64,000 nucleotides of DNA from Phyto melanocephala (taxonomy: Eukaryota; Arthropoda; Insecta; Diptera; Rhinophoridae): positions 2,647,201-2,711,200 of the forward strand of contig OW799237.1 of NCBI GenBank assembly GCA_941918925.1. Direction: 5' to 3'. Positions within the stretch are counted from its first letter, which is position 1. Each line of letters starts with the position of its first letter. The notes under the pieces were generated by a model that was given only the letters and a program-made list of their open reading frames with translations, ran no database searches and was not told the DNA's origin. Positions 34,088 to 48,000 of this stretch are shown piece by piece. The translations under genes were made by a program, and so were the position numbers.

Positions 34088-34093
34088 AATAAA
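34088..34093 (+). terminator. Poly(A) signal of the nucleotidase gene
   Basis: AATAAA about 180 bp after the stop codon. Confidence 0.5.
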
Positions 34094-34758
34094 CAATTTG
34101 GTTTCAATCAATTAAAATGAAATACATATGTATTCTTATTGTAAAACATTTTTTTTAGCTTGTGTTTGAGTTCAAGATGTATGTTGCATACATATTCACG
34201 ATTTTATTTTTATTTGTATACTATTTGCAAATAGTTTTTAAGGATCAAAATTGATGTTCAAACCAGTGTCTTAACTAGATTTTTTAAATAATGAAATTAC
34301 TTATAAATTTAATTTATTAAACACCCTGTTTTCACAGTCCTACCATATGTTTTTCAACAAAAAAAAAATAGAATAGAATGTCATTTTGACAATCCACAAA
34401 ATTTCTAGTGTCATGCAAAAAGAAAATACACAAAAGGTTATTAAAAAATCTTTAGGTATCATTAATTTTTATCAAAACTTAAAAATTTATTAAAATTAAA
34501 TTGTTATGAACATTTAAGATCAACAAATATAAAAAAGGAAAATATTATTTAAACGTAAGATAAAAAATAAATTAAGAAAAAGTGAGAGACAAGAAAACGG
34601 GTACCTTAAAACAGTGAAATAAAAAATTCTCAAAAATTGCACCATTAATAAACAGCAGTGCTATAGACCTTGAAAATAATTCTAAAAAATTTCAATTTAT
34701 TACGAACTAGACGTAACAAGCATTGAAAACTAAAAGGGAATACATATATCGTAAGAAA

Positions 34759-37700
34759 ATGTTTGGCTTTGATGGTGAATATCGCCGCAAGCCGAGCCAA
34801 AGTTTTGGTGGAGTCTCATCCAGCAATGATAGGGAAACGATTATACGTAAGGCAGCTGAGGAGCGTCTGAAAAGGAATCAATTGCGCCGTGAAAATAATG
34901 GAGCTGTGGTTTTACAATCCTATTCACGATCATTTATTCATCGTCAACGGCGAAAACGCTATGAACGCGAGACTTTCGATGAATTTTTACGAACACATCG
35001 CGAAAAAATGACTCAAGATGAGAATCTTGCTTTTGTCCTTAAGAGAATTATATTTTTCTATAATACAAAAGAAACAAAAGATGGCGATAGATTGGTAAGT
35101 GTATCTCAATGATTTCAAAACATTCTTTGTACTATAAGTGAAGTAGAATTTTGACTAATTTATACATATATTAATTATTAAAGATTTCCGACACGTAACT
35201 GACATTTTTTCTTGATGTTTCGAGAGAATAATCAGCACTATTAAGAAATTGTTTGCTATTATTAACTAGTGTAAAAAAATTGTCTGTTAGGTACTCAGTG
35301 TTAACTTTTGCCTATTTTCCCTATTACAACAGATCGAAATTTGCCAGCATGTTTTAAAAAATACTGCCCGTTTAATGCAAAACTCTACAACAGATGTTAT
35401 TTGGCTGCATCGTCTTAAAAAGTTACTCGATTTGTGTATCATACAATTAACAACGGCTCAGCATACTTCACAAGCCATACCACTGCGAATGCTTGAAACA
35501 TTCACAGCTGAAACTTCCATAGAACGTTATGTGGAAAATGAACAATTAATACAATCTTATTTAAATCGCATATTTCGTTATTTAGTAGATAAAAATTATT
35601 ATAAACGTTTACGTATGCTGTTGGAACAAAAATGCCCACCTTTTGATGGTGAGACTCTACATCCACCAAATCATTTTTCAGAGGCTATATTTCAACTAAT
35701 GCTTAGGCCTTTATTGCTGGCTAATAAAGCAGCATTTGGTATCTCCTATGGCAATACTATTTGCAAATCTTTCACGAAACATATATTAGCATTGCCATTT
35801 ACCGATTGCATACGTTACTTTCTAATTCCCTGCTTTTCTGAATGTTCTGAATTTCCATTTGAATATTTGCTAAAGACTTTACAACAATGCACCACATCAC
35901 AGATGCCTGAAAAAATGCAAGTGGATAACGTTTCGGTAGCTACATTTACAGGAGCGTCAGTAGCAGAAAGTCTTACTACTAGTTCTAATTCAAATTCGAA
36001 TTTGGGCAAAAAGGAAATTAATGACAAAGTTCAGGAGCAAACAAAAACTATATTCACTACATTTTTATTACATTCTCTATTAATGTTGGATCGTAAGCAG
36101 TTGGGTGAGTTTTCTAAAGACGTTTGTTAAGTCAAATCAATTAAAATTTGTTTTCCTTTATTCCTCTTTAGACTCTCTTCATATAAAATCCTTACTAGGA
36201 GATTATATAAAAGTTATTGCAGAAATTTCGCCAAAGATCTTACAGTTACCCAAATCTTCGTTAAAACATACCAGCCATCATCAACGTCATCATGCTCATG
36301 TCAGTGAAGACTCATCATCCGATGATGAAACGGATGACGATAAGGAAGAATATCAATATCAGGTAAAACGCAATATAGACACTGTGGATGTAGTTAGTTC
36401 GGTACCGTTGTCAGACAAGGAAAAGGAAAGCCTTTTGGAATGTATACAATTGCTAAATAAAAGTGAACGTGTTAACTGTATACTAGATCATATCGAAGAG
36501 TATCTAAGAGATGAAGAGGTTCTCTATGGGCTGTGTGAAATTTGTCATAACCTGATGATATACAACAAAATGGCCATGTTTGAGTATAAGTAAGTAGAGA
36601 ATTTCAATCATTATGTTCAAAACTCATAAGAAGAATATTGTCGTTTTAAACTTTATCTCTTTCTTAATTTTTGTTCCTTATTTCCCTATAAGTATGTATA
36701 TGACCTATAAGTTTAATGCTTGGTGCCCCCAATGAAACTGAAATTGCAAAATAATCTTAATAATGTATCATATATTTTTAAATTTTATTCTAATTATTAT
36801 AGTTTGTTTATATTACAGGGCTTTAAAATAAATAATTGAAACAGTTTTAAGAATTATATAAACAAAATTTATTATTATGAACAAATTTATTTAAACTTTT
36901 TTTATTTGAAGCTTTTTTAAAAATTATGATGTTCAAAATGTAAAAAACTTTTGCTTTTTTATTCTAGACTTTTGTATACCCTCGCTTTTATGCCCGACTT
37001 TTTACGTGCTATTTGGTTTACTTTAATATCACAATCAAAACAACAGGGTTTTAATGCACCCCTAACTTTAATTTCCAAAGGTGTTGTGCGTAAGTACCAA
37101 AAGAAAAAAAAAACAAAACAAAAGATTTAGAAGTTAGTTTTGTTGATTATTTTTTTAGCTAAACAAGCTGGTGCTGAATCATTTGTCCCTTTACTGGCCA
37201 CATTTTGTATGCTATTCGGGCGTCTATTGCCAACTCTACACGATGTAGAATTTTGTGATGAAAAATTGCTTATAGAGAAACCGCTGCAGCCTACTTTACA
37301 TGTACGTTTAATGCCATTTTCACTAGCTGAAATTGTGCAATTGTCTAAGACGCTGAAAGAAGTTTCTTTAGGTTTAGTTGAATTGGCATTTCCTGAGACT
37401 CGTTCGAATCTTAATCAACACTATCGTTTCGTATTGGGACGTTCCGATTCGGATGATAAGAAAATTAAACAACAGAAACAAATCTGGGCAAATCTTTTAA
37501 AAGTTGTTGTCTTTGTACTCAATCAAGTTCACACACGCGACTTGAGACTAGGCTTTTGCCCTGAGTCTCATTGGACGGTAACGCGTTTGGATTTGCCTCT
37601 TGACAGGCCAGCCGATTTACCCCTCACCCGTGGCAGTCGTACGCGTGGTATACGACCATTTCAGCCTATACGTGATTTTACCCGAGAAGATTTTGAAAAT

Positions 37701-39405
37701 GGTCCTCCCATGTCCACGAAACAAATCCGTTCAATTACCATTTTAAGGGAAATACCTTTTGTGGTGGCATTCAGTAAGCGTGTAGGTATTTTACAAGGTC
37801 TAGTAGCAGCGGATAAAATGCGGGTCCAGGGTCATTTGCAGGCTTTTCTACAGGGACCTTCCATAACTTTGACAGTGCGAAGGACCCATCTGTATGAAGA
37901 CGCTTATGATAAATTAAGACCGGAAAATGGTATGAGATAAAACATCTCTGATTTTTTTTTAGATAATTTGTGTGAATATTTATTATTTTAGAACCGGATT
38001 TACGTTTAAAATTCCGTGTTCAATTTGTTTCCTCTTTGGGTTTGGATGAGGCTGGTATTGATGGTGGTGGTGTTTTTCGAGAATTCTTATCAGAATTGAT
38101 AAAAACTGCATTTGATCCGAATAGGGGATTTTTTATGTGAGTGTAAAAAAAAATTACAATAGAATTATAGAATTCGAAAATTAAAGTGCATATCTTAGAA
38201 AACGGTAAATTTCAAGGCATATTAACTCATCAAGTAACTGCAGAATTTTTTTGTTTATATTTTTTTATATATTAAGTTTGACAATTGAAATAAATGAGAG
38301 AGGAGAGAACATCGTTTTTTATCATAGACTTTGACATCTGAATTTTAAAAAAAGGGAAGAAAAAAATAATCAGCTGACGAAACAAGACTACCTGATGAAT
38401 AAATGTGCCTTGGTATTTTTTTTTTCAGAAAATCAATTGTTTTTAATATTTCTTTTTATAAATTTTAATTTTCAGGGTTACTACTGACAATAAACTCTAT
38501 CCCAATCCCAATGTTGGTGATTTAGTTCCCGACTTCGAAAAGCACTATTATTTCATTGGCCGCATTTTAGGCAAAGCTATCTATGAAAATTTATTAGTTG
38601 AACTTCCCTTAGCCGAATTTTTTCTTACCAAATTGGCGGGAAAATATGCAGATGTTGATATACATCAACTGGCCTCTTTGGATCCAGAACTCTATAAAAA
38701 TCTATTGTATTTAAAGGACTATGAAGGTGATGTTAGTGAATTAAATTTAGATTTTACCGTAGCTAGTAGTTCATTAGGTCAGACACAAGTGATTGAGTTA
38801 AAACCGCAAGGGCAAACCATTCCTGTGACCAATTCAAATCGCATAGAGTACTTGCAACTAATGGCTGACTATAAATTAAATGTGCAAATTAGACAGCATT
38901 GTATAGCGTTTCGTAAGGGTCTGTCAAACGTTTTACCCGTCGAGTGGTTGTATATGTTTAGCAATAAGGAACTGCAGATATTAATATCGGGCGCAGAAAT
39001 ACCCATCGATTTGGAAGATCTCAAAAATCACTGTAAATATGGTGGAGAGTATAGTACAGAGCATCCATCAATAATTGCTTTTTGGTCGGCGTTAGAGAGT
39101 TTTGATGATTTGCAAAAAAGGCAATTACTAAAGTTTGTAACCAGTTGTTCGAGGCCTCCTTTATTGGGTTTTAAGGTAACTTTACAAAATTTGTTACAAA
39201 AATGCAATAAAAATGTGTTTTATCTTTAATTAAACAGGATTTGGATCCTCCATTTTTTATACAAAATGCTGGGGATATGGAACGATTACCCACGGCCAGT
39301 ACTTGTACAAATCTCCTTAAACTACCTCCATTTAAGACCGTCGAACAAATGCGTGAAAAGCTTTTGTATGCCATACAATCGGGTGTGGGTTTCGAATTAA
39401 GCTAA
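34759..39405 (+). CDS. UBE3C: UBE3C-type HECT E3 ubiquitin-protein ligase
   Basis: HECT ligase that builds ubiquitin chains and helps the proteasome degrade stalled substrates (known for UBE3C). Eight coding exons: 34759-35094, 35333-36104, 36172-36589, 36968-37089, 37159-37929, 37992-38136, 38476-39175 and 39238-39405; 3432 nt, 1143 aa, all junctions GT-AG and in frame. The start Met is fixed by [18 protein letters not shown], the family N-terminus. An IQ-like motif ([19 protein letters not shown]) lies near residues 50-70. An acidic Ser/Asp run is near 415-430. The HECT domain occupies roughly the last 380 residues: [28 protein letters not shown], and the active-site Cys1111 in [15 protein letters not shown], followed by a complete C-terminus. 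Close to the length of the Drosophila orthologue (about 1120 aa). No break is seen. Confidence 0.96.
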
Positions 39406-39531
39406 ATATTGTCTTTTGTTTTTCTTTATTTCTTTTTTTGTTCTTACGTCATAAACATACTATATTATTTTAGCAATACAAGAAAAAAAAACTTATTATT
39501 TTCCATTATTTAGTTATTGCATAATTTTTGA

Positions 39532-39537
39532 AATAAA
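39532..39537 (+). terminator. Poly(A) signal of the UBE3C gene
   Basis: AATAAA 127 bp after the stop. Another AATAAA is at 39675-39680. Confidence 0.5.
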
Positions 39538-39708
39538 ATGTGCTAGCAATTAGTTGTTAACAAACTTATTATTAATTAATCTTTTAAAAATCATAACTAA
39601 AAAAATGTAATCATACGTATATAAAATACTTATTTATAAAAGTAAAATTCAACACTTGTTTTTTTTTTTTAAGGAATAAATCAACTCAAGTATTTTAATG
39701 CAGTTATA

Positions 39709-39714
39709 TTTATT
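39709..39714 (-). terminator. Poly(A) signal of the lipase gene
   Basis: Minus-strand AATAAA 120 bp after the lipase stop. The two convergent genes end within about 430 bp of each other. Confidence 0.5.
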
Positions 39715-39833
39715 GTTTCTATATGAGTAAATGTTTTTATTCGGTATTTAATTGTTGGATGGCCTACAAACAAATCAGTTGATCAGTTTAGGTTTTAGGG
39801 TTTTTGTTTTATGTGAATTTGCTTTTAAATACT

Positions 39834-42800
39834 TTACTTCTTATTCTGTTTATAGAATTTTTGAATTTCCTTTAATATATATTTGTAGATTAAACGTGGC
39901 GCTTCTGTGGAGTACAACAAATCTATATGATTGAAACCCCGTATTTCGTTTAAAGTATAATGAGTATTTTTTAATTTATTGGCCAAACGAAAGACGTCCT
40001 GAAAAGAAAAACCAAAAATAGATTTTAAAATATTGCTACAAGTAAAATAACATGAAAAGAAAAAATTAATGCGCCTAGTTTTAATTGCAATGATGGTAAA
40101 AACTTTATATAAAATTACATCAAACAAGTACAAGCATTTTAAATTGGGAGAACAAATAATATTGGTTCGATTATCGATATCAACTAGGGTACTTTTAACA
40201 AGGTACCCATAACTGATTAGCTAGTTGTTTTTGCTTGCTACTATCAATGCCAAACTTTACATAAAAAATATGAATTCGCCTTCGTCTCAAATGTCAAACT
40301 TCATATCATACTAATATAATAAATGTGAATGTCTGTATGTTTGGATGTTTGGATATTTGTTACTTAATCACGCAAAAACGGTTGAAGTGCTGAACTAAAT
40401 GAAATTCGGCACATAGATATAGATAACAACCTAGATTAACACATTGACTACTTTTTATCGCGATAATAACTCGAAGTCGTTGGAAAACTCATCATCACAC
40501 ATCCTAAACGGGTTGTTTGTGTTGTAAATATTTTTATTTTATATGTATTAAAAATTGAGCGCTTTAATTGTGAAATCTTATGACAAAAATTGGTAAAGTT
40601 ATGCTGAGAACGCTCTCAAACTTTGAATAATTCTCAGTCGAGAGATTGCACCTAATGTGTCAACGTACCAGTCGGTATCTTATAAACATTGCAGTTATAA
40701 ACGGGAGTGTCGTCTACAAACCCGAAAACATTAATTTTGCATTGTTCTCAACTATGAAATTTACGAAGCACTACGAAGCGAATTTTGACAAAATATTTCC
40801 ATCTTAATGTGTTCAGCTGATCTAGAAGCTCAAACCATGGAAAGCGCCAACAGTTCGTTCAAAGGGTAAAAGAGCAAAGTAAAGTCAATGCCAATTTTTC
40901 GAAAAAAAGGAAAAAAAATAAAAATTAATTTCTGTGAAAACCCCATAGCAAATTTGGTGAAAAGTCTGATCCGTGGGGGCCATTTGCCAAATATTTTATT
41001 CCATACTTAATCGAAATATAAATTCGTAATAATCCAATAAAAAAATCACAGCTACATATCTCAAAATATATGTGTTATTATTTTAAAATAAAAAAGTGCG
41101 CGAATCACCCTTGAAAATGGTACTGCTAAGAAGTTTTAATTATGTAAATCTTTTTTTTAAGTTTAGAGAAGAAAAATTGTAGTTATTTCAATATCTCAAA
41201 TAATTCATATTAACAAACAAAATCAACTCGTGAAAAATCGTTGCTTTTTACCAAGTATGTATGCATGAGTACAGAGTGCAGTTCATTAATATATTCATAT
41301 ATGTATATACATGATCTCCAATGACACGCCGATCTTAAAATCATTAGTGTTTTCACTTTGATTAAATCACTTCAGCATCAGTTGAACCCCTGCAAAATCA
41401 CTTTTGTTTTTTTTTTGCTGGGATATTTGTTGATTGAGTTGAAATTTACAAAATATAGCTGACAACACTGCGTGTGATGCACAGCAAATTTAAATATTAC
41501 TCATACGCCATGTATGAATTAGGTAAACAGATCAAAATCTGTCCACCTGAGGTTGTTGAAAGCGTTTCTTAAGTCTAAATTCGCTAATAATATTTAAGGC
41601 CTTCTAAAATAGTTCTTGTCTTGCACAGCTTTAAAAACGTGAAAGACATCTTCCACAGCTCCTACGGTCGACCCACCTGGTCCGAAGCCGTACTGCTTAT
41701 TATTATAAGAGAAAGTTATTTTATGATCTCCACCATTTTATTCTCGTTTATCGGTGGAGTGGGTACTTGCAGCAGAGTTTTCCATGATAAATTTTTATCC
41801 CTTTCCCCGAGGATTGGAGCAGCATTTCAATAATCTAATCCATAATGCTATCAAAATTTTTTTATTGCAGCTTCTTTGTGCTCGTTGCTTTCATTTCCGG
41901 CATCGAATTTGAAGCTTTCGCACTTGAGCAACTATAATTATTTTCTAGGTTTAAGAATCCTTTTTATTACCACTTTCTTTAATAAACTAATTTCACTCTT
42001 GGTTAAGATGTAGGGTTTTAAAAAAATATAAAATAATGTTCCACAAGCACATACTATATAACTTTTTGTTGTTTTCTCTTCCTCCAAAACATTTACATAT
42101 ATTTAGAACAAATAAAAAGTCACGTTTATATAATGTTGTACAAACAATACAGCAACAACAACTGATACTGGCAACATAACTGACTGACAGATTGTGCTTT
42201 ACAAAAAAAGTGAAACCTAAAAGCAAGAACCACAGAAACTAACAATAATCATCAGTTGATATTTATGAATGTTAGTGTTGAAATCCCATTAAACAAAAAA
42301 GTACAAGGCAGAGAAATTGTGAGAAAAACAAAAAAAAAACTTTTTTTTTAATTTCTTTTAAGTGAAATACTTGTAAACAATTTTTCATTAATGCAGTTTT
42401 AATGATTTAAAAATTTTCTTTAAAAAATATACTTTTTTAAATTTAAAACAGAGAAATAAATAACAGTTTTCTCTAGGAGATCGTTTTAAAAATTTTCTTA
42501 AGATAAAATATTGTTTTCGAATAGAGTAAGAAATTATCGAATCAAAATATTTAAAAAATTTTTGTAGAAAAATTTATTTTTTTAATTAAAAAAAAATTGT
42601 TAAAAAAATTATTAGACTCGCAAAACTAAATTTTTTTAATAGAGTATAAATAAAATATATTTCTTAAAATGGAGAGGGCGTTTTCGTGTTCAAAAATCAT
42701 TTGTGTTTGCTGGGTTATCGTTAACTAGTGTGCTGGAATGTACTATTTATGTGTGTGTGTGTATTCTTTATATGGACATCTCCGCTAGCATGTAGCACAT

Positions 42801-45000
42801 TTTACCACAAAATCTAATAGTTGAATCGTCGACATTCGTTTACACATTTACTTATCTATCTACAAAAAATAAGAGAATATTACTTGGCAGGATCGAACAA
42901 GTGTTACCCTTTTAGTGTTTTTTAAATTTATATATTTTTTGTAATACCTGAGAGAAGTTTTTATTTGTATACTACTATAACTGACTAGCACCGTAAAGCT
43001 GACCTTAATAAATTTTTGAAACGTTTTTATTAAAAACATAATCTTTTTATATTGTTTTTAGGGCAAACACTCCCTCTTAGCATTCTAGTATCATTGAAAT
43101 CGAAAAAAATTGTAATAGTCCAGTTTTGTATATTTTCTGTAAGAAATAAGATAATTATCTTGCAGTAAAAAGCATTTTATATGTTAACACAGGTACCACA
43201 GTATTTTAAGTAAATTTGCTTGAAATTCATCTAAAATTTTTCGAGTTTATCGAGTTCAGGAGGACGGACAAAAATGTCTAAAATTGTTGTTTTATGTCCA
43301 GATTGTTAAATTTCTTTTGAACAAAACTTTAGTCTAGAGAAAATTTTTTACTGAAAGTTTTTTTTCAGAACATCAAATCTGTCAATAAGGTGTTAAGCTG
43401 TAAACAAGACGTATAAATTTTTTTAATTAACGATATGGCAACTTTTTGTAGACAAAGGCAGATGAATAAGGTACTCGTATCTAATCAGCCGACTGTTTTT
43501 TTCTTATATACAATTTATTTTATCTAACTTACAAACTCTTTTCTAATAATATGTCTGCATTTGTCAAACTAAATTCCTTTATTTTTATTCTGCAAAAATT
43601 ATTTGTAGTTTCAGTTTGTTTAAAACGTTTAAAAAAATAAAAAGTGAAATCGTTTTCTTGTCCAGAGAAAATGCTTGTAGTGGCGCGCCACATAGTGAAG
43701 GAATGAATGCTCTTTGGTCGCCATGAAATCGTTTGGGAGCGAGAGTGTTTTAAAGGGGACCCGAAATAGTAGTGGTCTTCTTTGATATTCCTCCAACACA
43801 TATATAATCTACGTCCAATTGACAAAACTTACTTAAGACTTGAAGAGCCAACAGTGGTCGTCGATTCGACGTTAAACAATGGTCTAGGGATGTTAGGTTA
43901 GGTTGAAAGGAAGGGGCACTAAAAGCCCAAACCCATGACAGGTATACAGCTATGCCCAGTTGGCATGTTGTGCGCTCCATATGGGAAACAGAATTCCCAA
44001 ACGAAAACCATAAACATAATCCCCACAAATAACGGACTAGTCCAAGAACCCAGTCCCCTCAATGTAACTCCTTATGGATCTCCAGTTCGAGATCCCCAGG
44101 TATTCCAAGTTCGGCATAGTATTCACTGTAAAGTTCTCGCGCCTAATATGCCCAATGGTCTAGGGATATAACGTGTATTTAAAATATAGTGTAGGGTATC
44201 AGAAATTATAATAAATCTTCTCTTAAACACATACATATGTACATATGAATGTATATATAAGGATATATCTATATGTACATATCCATCTCACCTGTTTGTC
44301 CATTAACAAATCACGATTCCCGTAAAACATCTGCAATGGCACACGTACATTACGTAAATTATATTCGGGTGGTGTTTTACTTTTGTAACGAAGATAGTTT
44401 TCACTTTTCGATTTATAATCAAACTGTTGAAATTTTCCTGCAGATGAAAAGAAAAAATGAAAATACTACATGCTTACATTAGTATATGAAAGTTTAAAAA
44501 CAATTTTTATTTTTTATTTTTTTTTTAAGTGAAATGTTTGTAAGAATATTCGAACGTGTGGCAAACATAATAATTATGATGTTGATACTAAAAAACGATG
44601 ATGATGAGGTGCAAAAGTTTTTATTTTACCGGAAGTTATCAATTGTCCAAAATGTTTAAACTGTTTTCGTGACATGCCAGCGGGTGTCGTTTCAAATAAA
44701 CGTGGAAATAGATTCTGCAAAGAAAAAAAGTAAATATTTTAACCACATGTTTATCGCATTAAGGCAAGTGGGTAAAAAAAGTTTATTGAAATATGTATGT
44801 ATATATGGTTTTCTAGATTTAAAAGTTTGACAGTAGGGTGTCCAAAAATTTTATAAGTTTTGAGTTTCTTTTTTCCAACTTAACTGTGTTATTGAAACAT
44901 ACATAATACGACAAAAACAAAATACAAGTTCTGGAAGATAGACAGCAAGCCAGACAGACAGACAGACACAAATTCTTAAAAGTGTTATTTTTACCGCCAT

Positions 45001-45033
<33 letters not shown>

Positions 45034-48000
45034 TATTGCATGTAAAGACGCAGCTCTTATAAGTAAAGATTAATTATAAACATAACTGTTTCGGTAGCAG
45101 TCAAATTTAATAATTTTTAATTATTGTTTATCAAAAGGAAACGCGTTTTAAATAATCTAAAATATTTTTGAAACTAAAACAAAATTTCTTAACTTTATGA
45201 ATAATGCATGTAATAAATCTAATATTATAAACACTAAAGTATGCACAAAAAATAAATTTATTTGAGTTTTATTTCGATATGCAAATCAAATTATTTTCTC
45301 TTCGATTTTGTATTCTTTCTTTTTTTTCCAAATGAAACATAAATGGTATGTAGTTGGCTTTTTTTTTCTACATCCAACATTCAACTAAATAAAGTCACTA
45401 TTAAGTGTCTAACAGTTGTACTTAAGTAAGTGTAGGATTTAATATTTATTTATATTTCCTTATCTTTTGTTTACTCACTTTTACTCTAGAGTACTATTTA
45501 ATCGATTCGCCTAAGTTTTCAGCACTTTTTAGTCAGTCTCTTGTCTTTTGTTTAAACTGAATGTAAAAATTTCGAATTCGTACAAACATTTGTATGAAGC
45601 ATAAAATTGCATATAAATTAAGTTTCAAGCAATATCAAGTGGCATCAGGAGAGAAATCTCATAAATTTTAACTTTTCTACTCTACTTGTAACGATTTTTT
45701 TTCACTTCTATCTTTTGGCCGTAGAACGGAAATATGCACAAAGGACATATGGAATAACAAATACGTTCGCACTTACATACTTATACTTATTTGCTCAATA
45801 GAAAAGACTCTAAGTAGAAGTTGAGAAATATTAGGTTACTATTTATTATATTTACGTTTTTATTCTTGTTACTGATGCTGGATTTTGTACTGTTTTGGCA
45901 TTCATCTAAAATAAGATCTTAAGACAAAAGGAAACGTTTCAAAAGAGGAAGAAAAAAAATTAAAGAAGTAGAAAACTTTTTTGCAAATGTTTTACATTTT
46001 TTAAAATTATTTGCTAATGCAGCGATTTTTTGTTAAATATTTTAAATTGTACGCCTTTTGAGAATAAATGATTAAATTTCCAAAAACTGTAAAAAATTTA
46101 AAATGCGTAAAGCCTCTTTTAGTATTTATTTTCTTTCTTTATTAATTACTAGTTTACCCGGTTCGCTTCGCTACACCCAACAGTAAATTTATATTATTTT
46201 ATATTTATATATATTGATACGTTTTATACAATTACAATTTTATTTCATTCATTAATATTAAAGCTATTTAACAAAATCTAAAAATTGTTACTATCACCAT
46301 TCGTTAGCTATAATTGTGACGGAGTGTATTTCTTTCCCAAGGAGATAACACTACCTCTGCTGTAACCATTTTTGGTTATAATAAGGAAACTGTCGTTGTT
46401 TGTACAAAGTTTCAACTTAATTTCATTTATAGTTTTCTATACATGACGTTAAATGTATTTTTTTTTGTATGGCAGAAGACATGCCTCCTGCTCTAACATT
46501 TTTTTTTCGAATAAGGAAATTGTTATTAAAGTAACTCGTACAAAGTTTGAAGGGAATAGCTGCTTCAGGTTTCAAAAATGTATTCAATTTAAATGGGAGG
46601 TGCCACGCCCACCTTAAATAAAAAACAAAAATATAGCCTATGTCCATTCGGAGGATAGACCTAGAGCATTGGTGAAAGAATTTTAAAAATTGATTAAATA
46701 GTTTCGAATATACAATCACACATTTCCTCTTTATTATATTAGTATAGATTCGTTATGCGGAAAAATTAAAAAAAAGTTACTTGTTACTTATTAGTTGTTA
46801 ATAAAATTGCATTTTTAAAATATTATCATTAAACCAAACGAAAATGCTCTCATTGACTTAGAAAGTATTATTCATTAAAAAGTACCCAAAAATTTATTTA
46901 AAATTCACTCTATAAAATATTTAGTTTCATATTGCTACCTGTTGGGTAGTTCTTATTTAAAAACTTTAAATTAAGATTGTACAGTAAGAAAGAATTTGAA
47001 AAAATTTAATTTTCGAAAATCTTCCTATTCGGACACCTTGTTTATACCTTCTTGCTATAAAAAATATATAGTGGAACACTTAAAAGATATTTTTTATTTA
47101 TTTTCCTTCTACCCGCATACATAAAACAGTTTAAAATAGTAATAAAAATAGCTCTGTGCCAGTTATTAAAGTATTAAAATTGCTTTAAAGTACTAGAAAC
47201 TTAGCATCGGTTTTTTTGTTATTTCAGTGACATTATGTTATTTTTCTAACAGAAGTTAGAGGAGAAAATGTATGTATTTATTTACAAAATGGTTTAAAAA
47301 TATCTCTTCACTATAGCTTACTCTTTTGCTTTGTTATTTTTTCTTGTTATTTCGTTAGCAACACTGACCAACACTTTGTGCTATTGTATTTGTGTCCCTG
47401 TTTAAATGGGGTAACAAAATAATCGTAAAAGGAAAAAATAAACTCTAATAGTCTTTGGGGAACTTTTGTACTTTAGTACTTTTGAGCCAGCAAATGAAAT
47501 CTATGTGAAGAAAAGCTTCTTTTCTTAAATATTTATTTACATGGCCATGGCAAAAAGTATAAAAAATACAATAAAATAAGGAATAATGTAAACGTATGGA
47601 GAAACGTAGAAAAAATACGAAAAAGAAAAGGAAAAAACTTTTTACATAGATAATAAGTGGCTGGGTCAAGACCGATATTACTTAGGGCTCTATCTTAAGT
47701 TAGGCTTATGTTGAAATAGTAATAAAGTTTATGTAAATATAATTTATTGAATTTATAAAACATGTGGTAATAAGTTATATTAATTTTTTTAATTGATTCT
47801 TCAAGCTCGAGGTCTTTATAAATATTTGTTGATTTATTTATTGTTCAAAAATGTGGAACGCTTCACGATTTTGCGTGTCATCCTCGAGCTTGAAGAATCA
47901 ATTAAAAAATTTTATAAAATATATATTATATAAATAAAAAAAAAATTTATTACTTTTGCTAAACTCATTTAAGATCTATGTACAATGTTGTAAACTAAAA

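Noticed and set aside
43892..43903. TTAGGTTAGG as an insect telomere repeat
   Set aside because: Only two units, at the end of a retroposon with a target duplication. It is the element's 3' tail.
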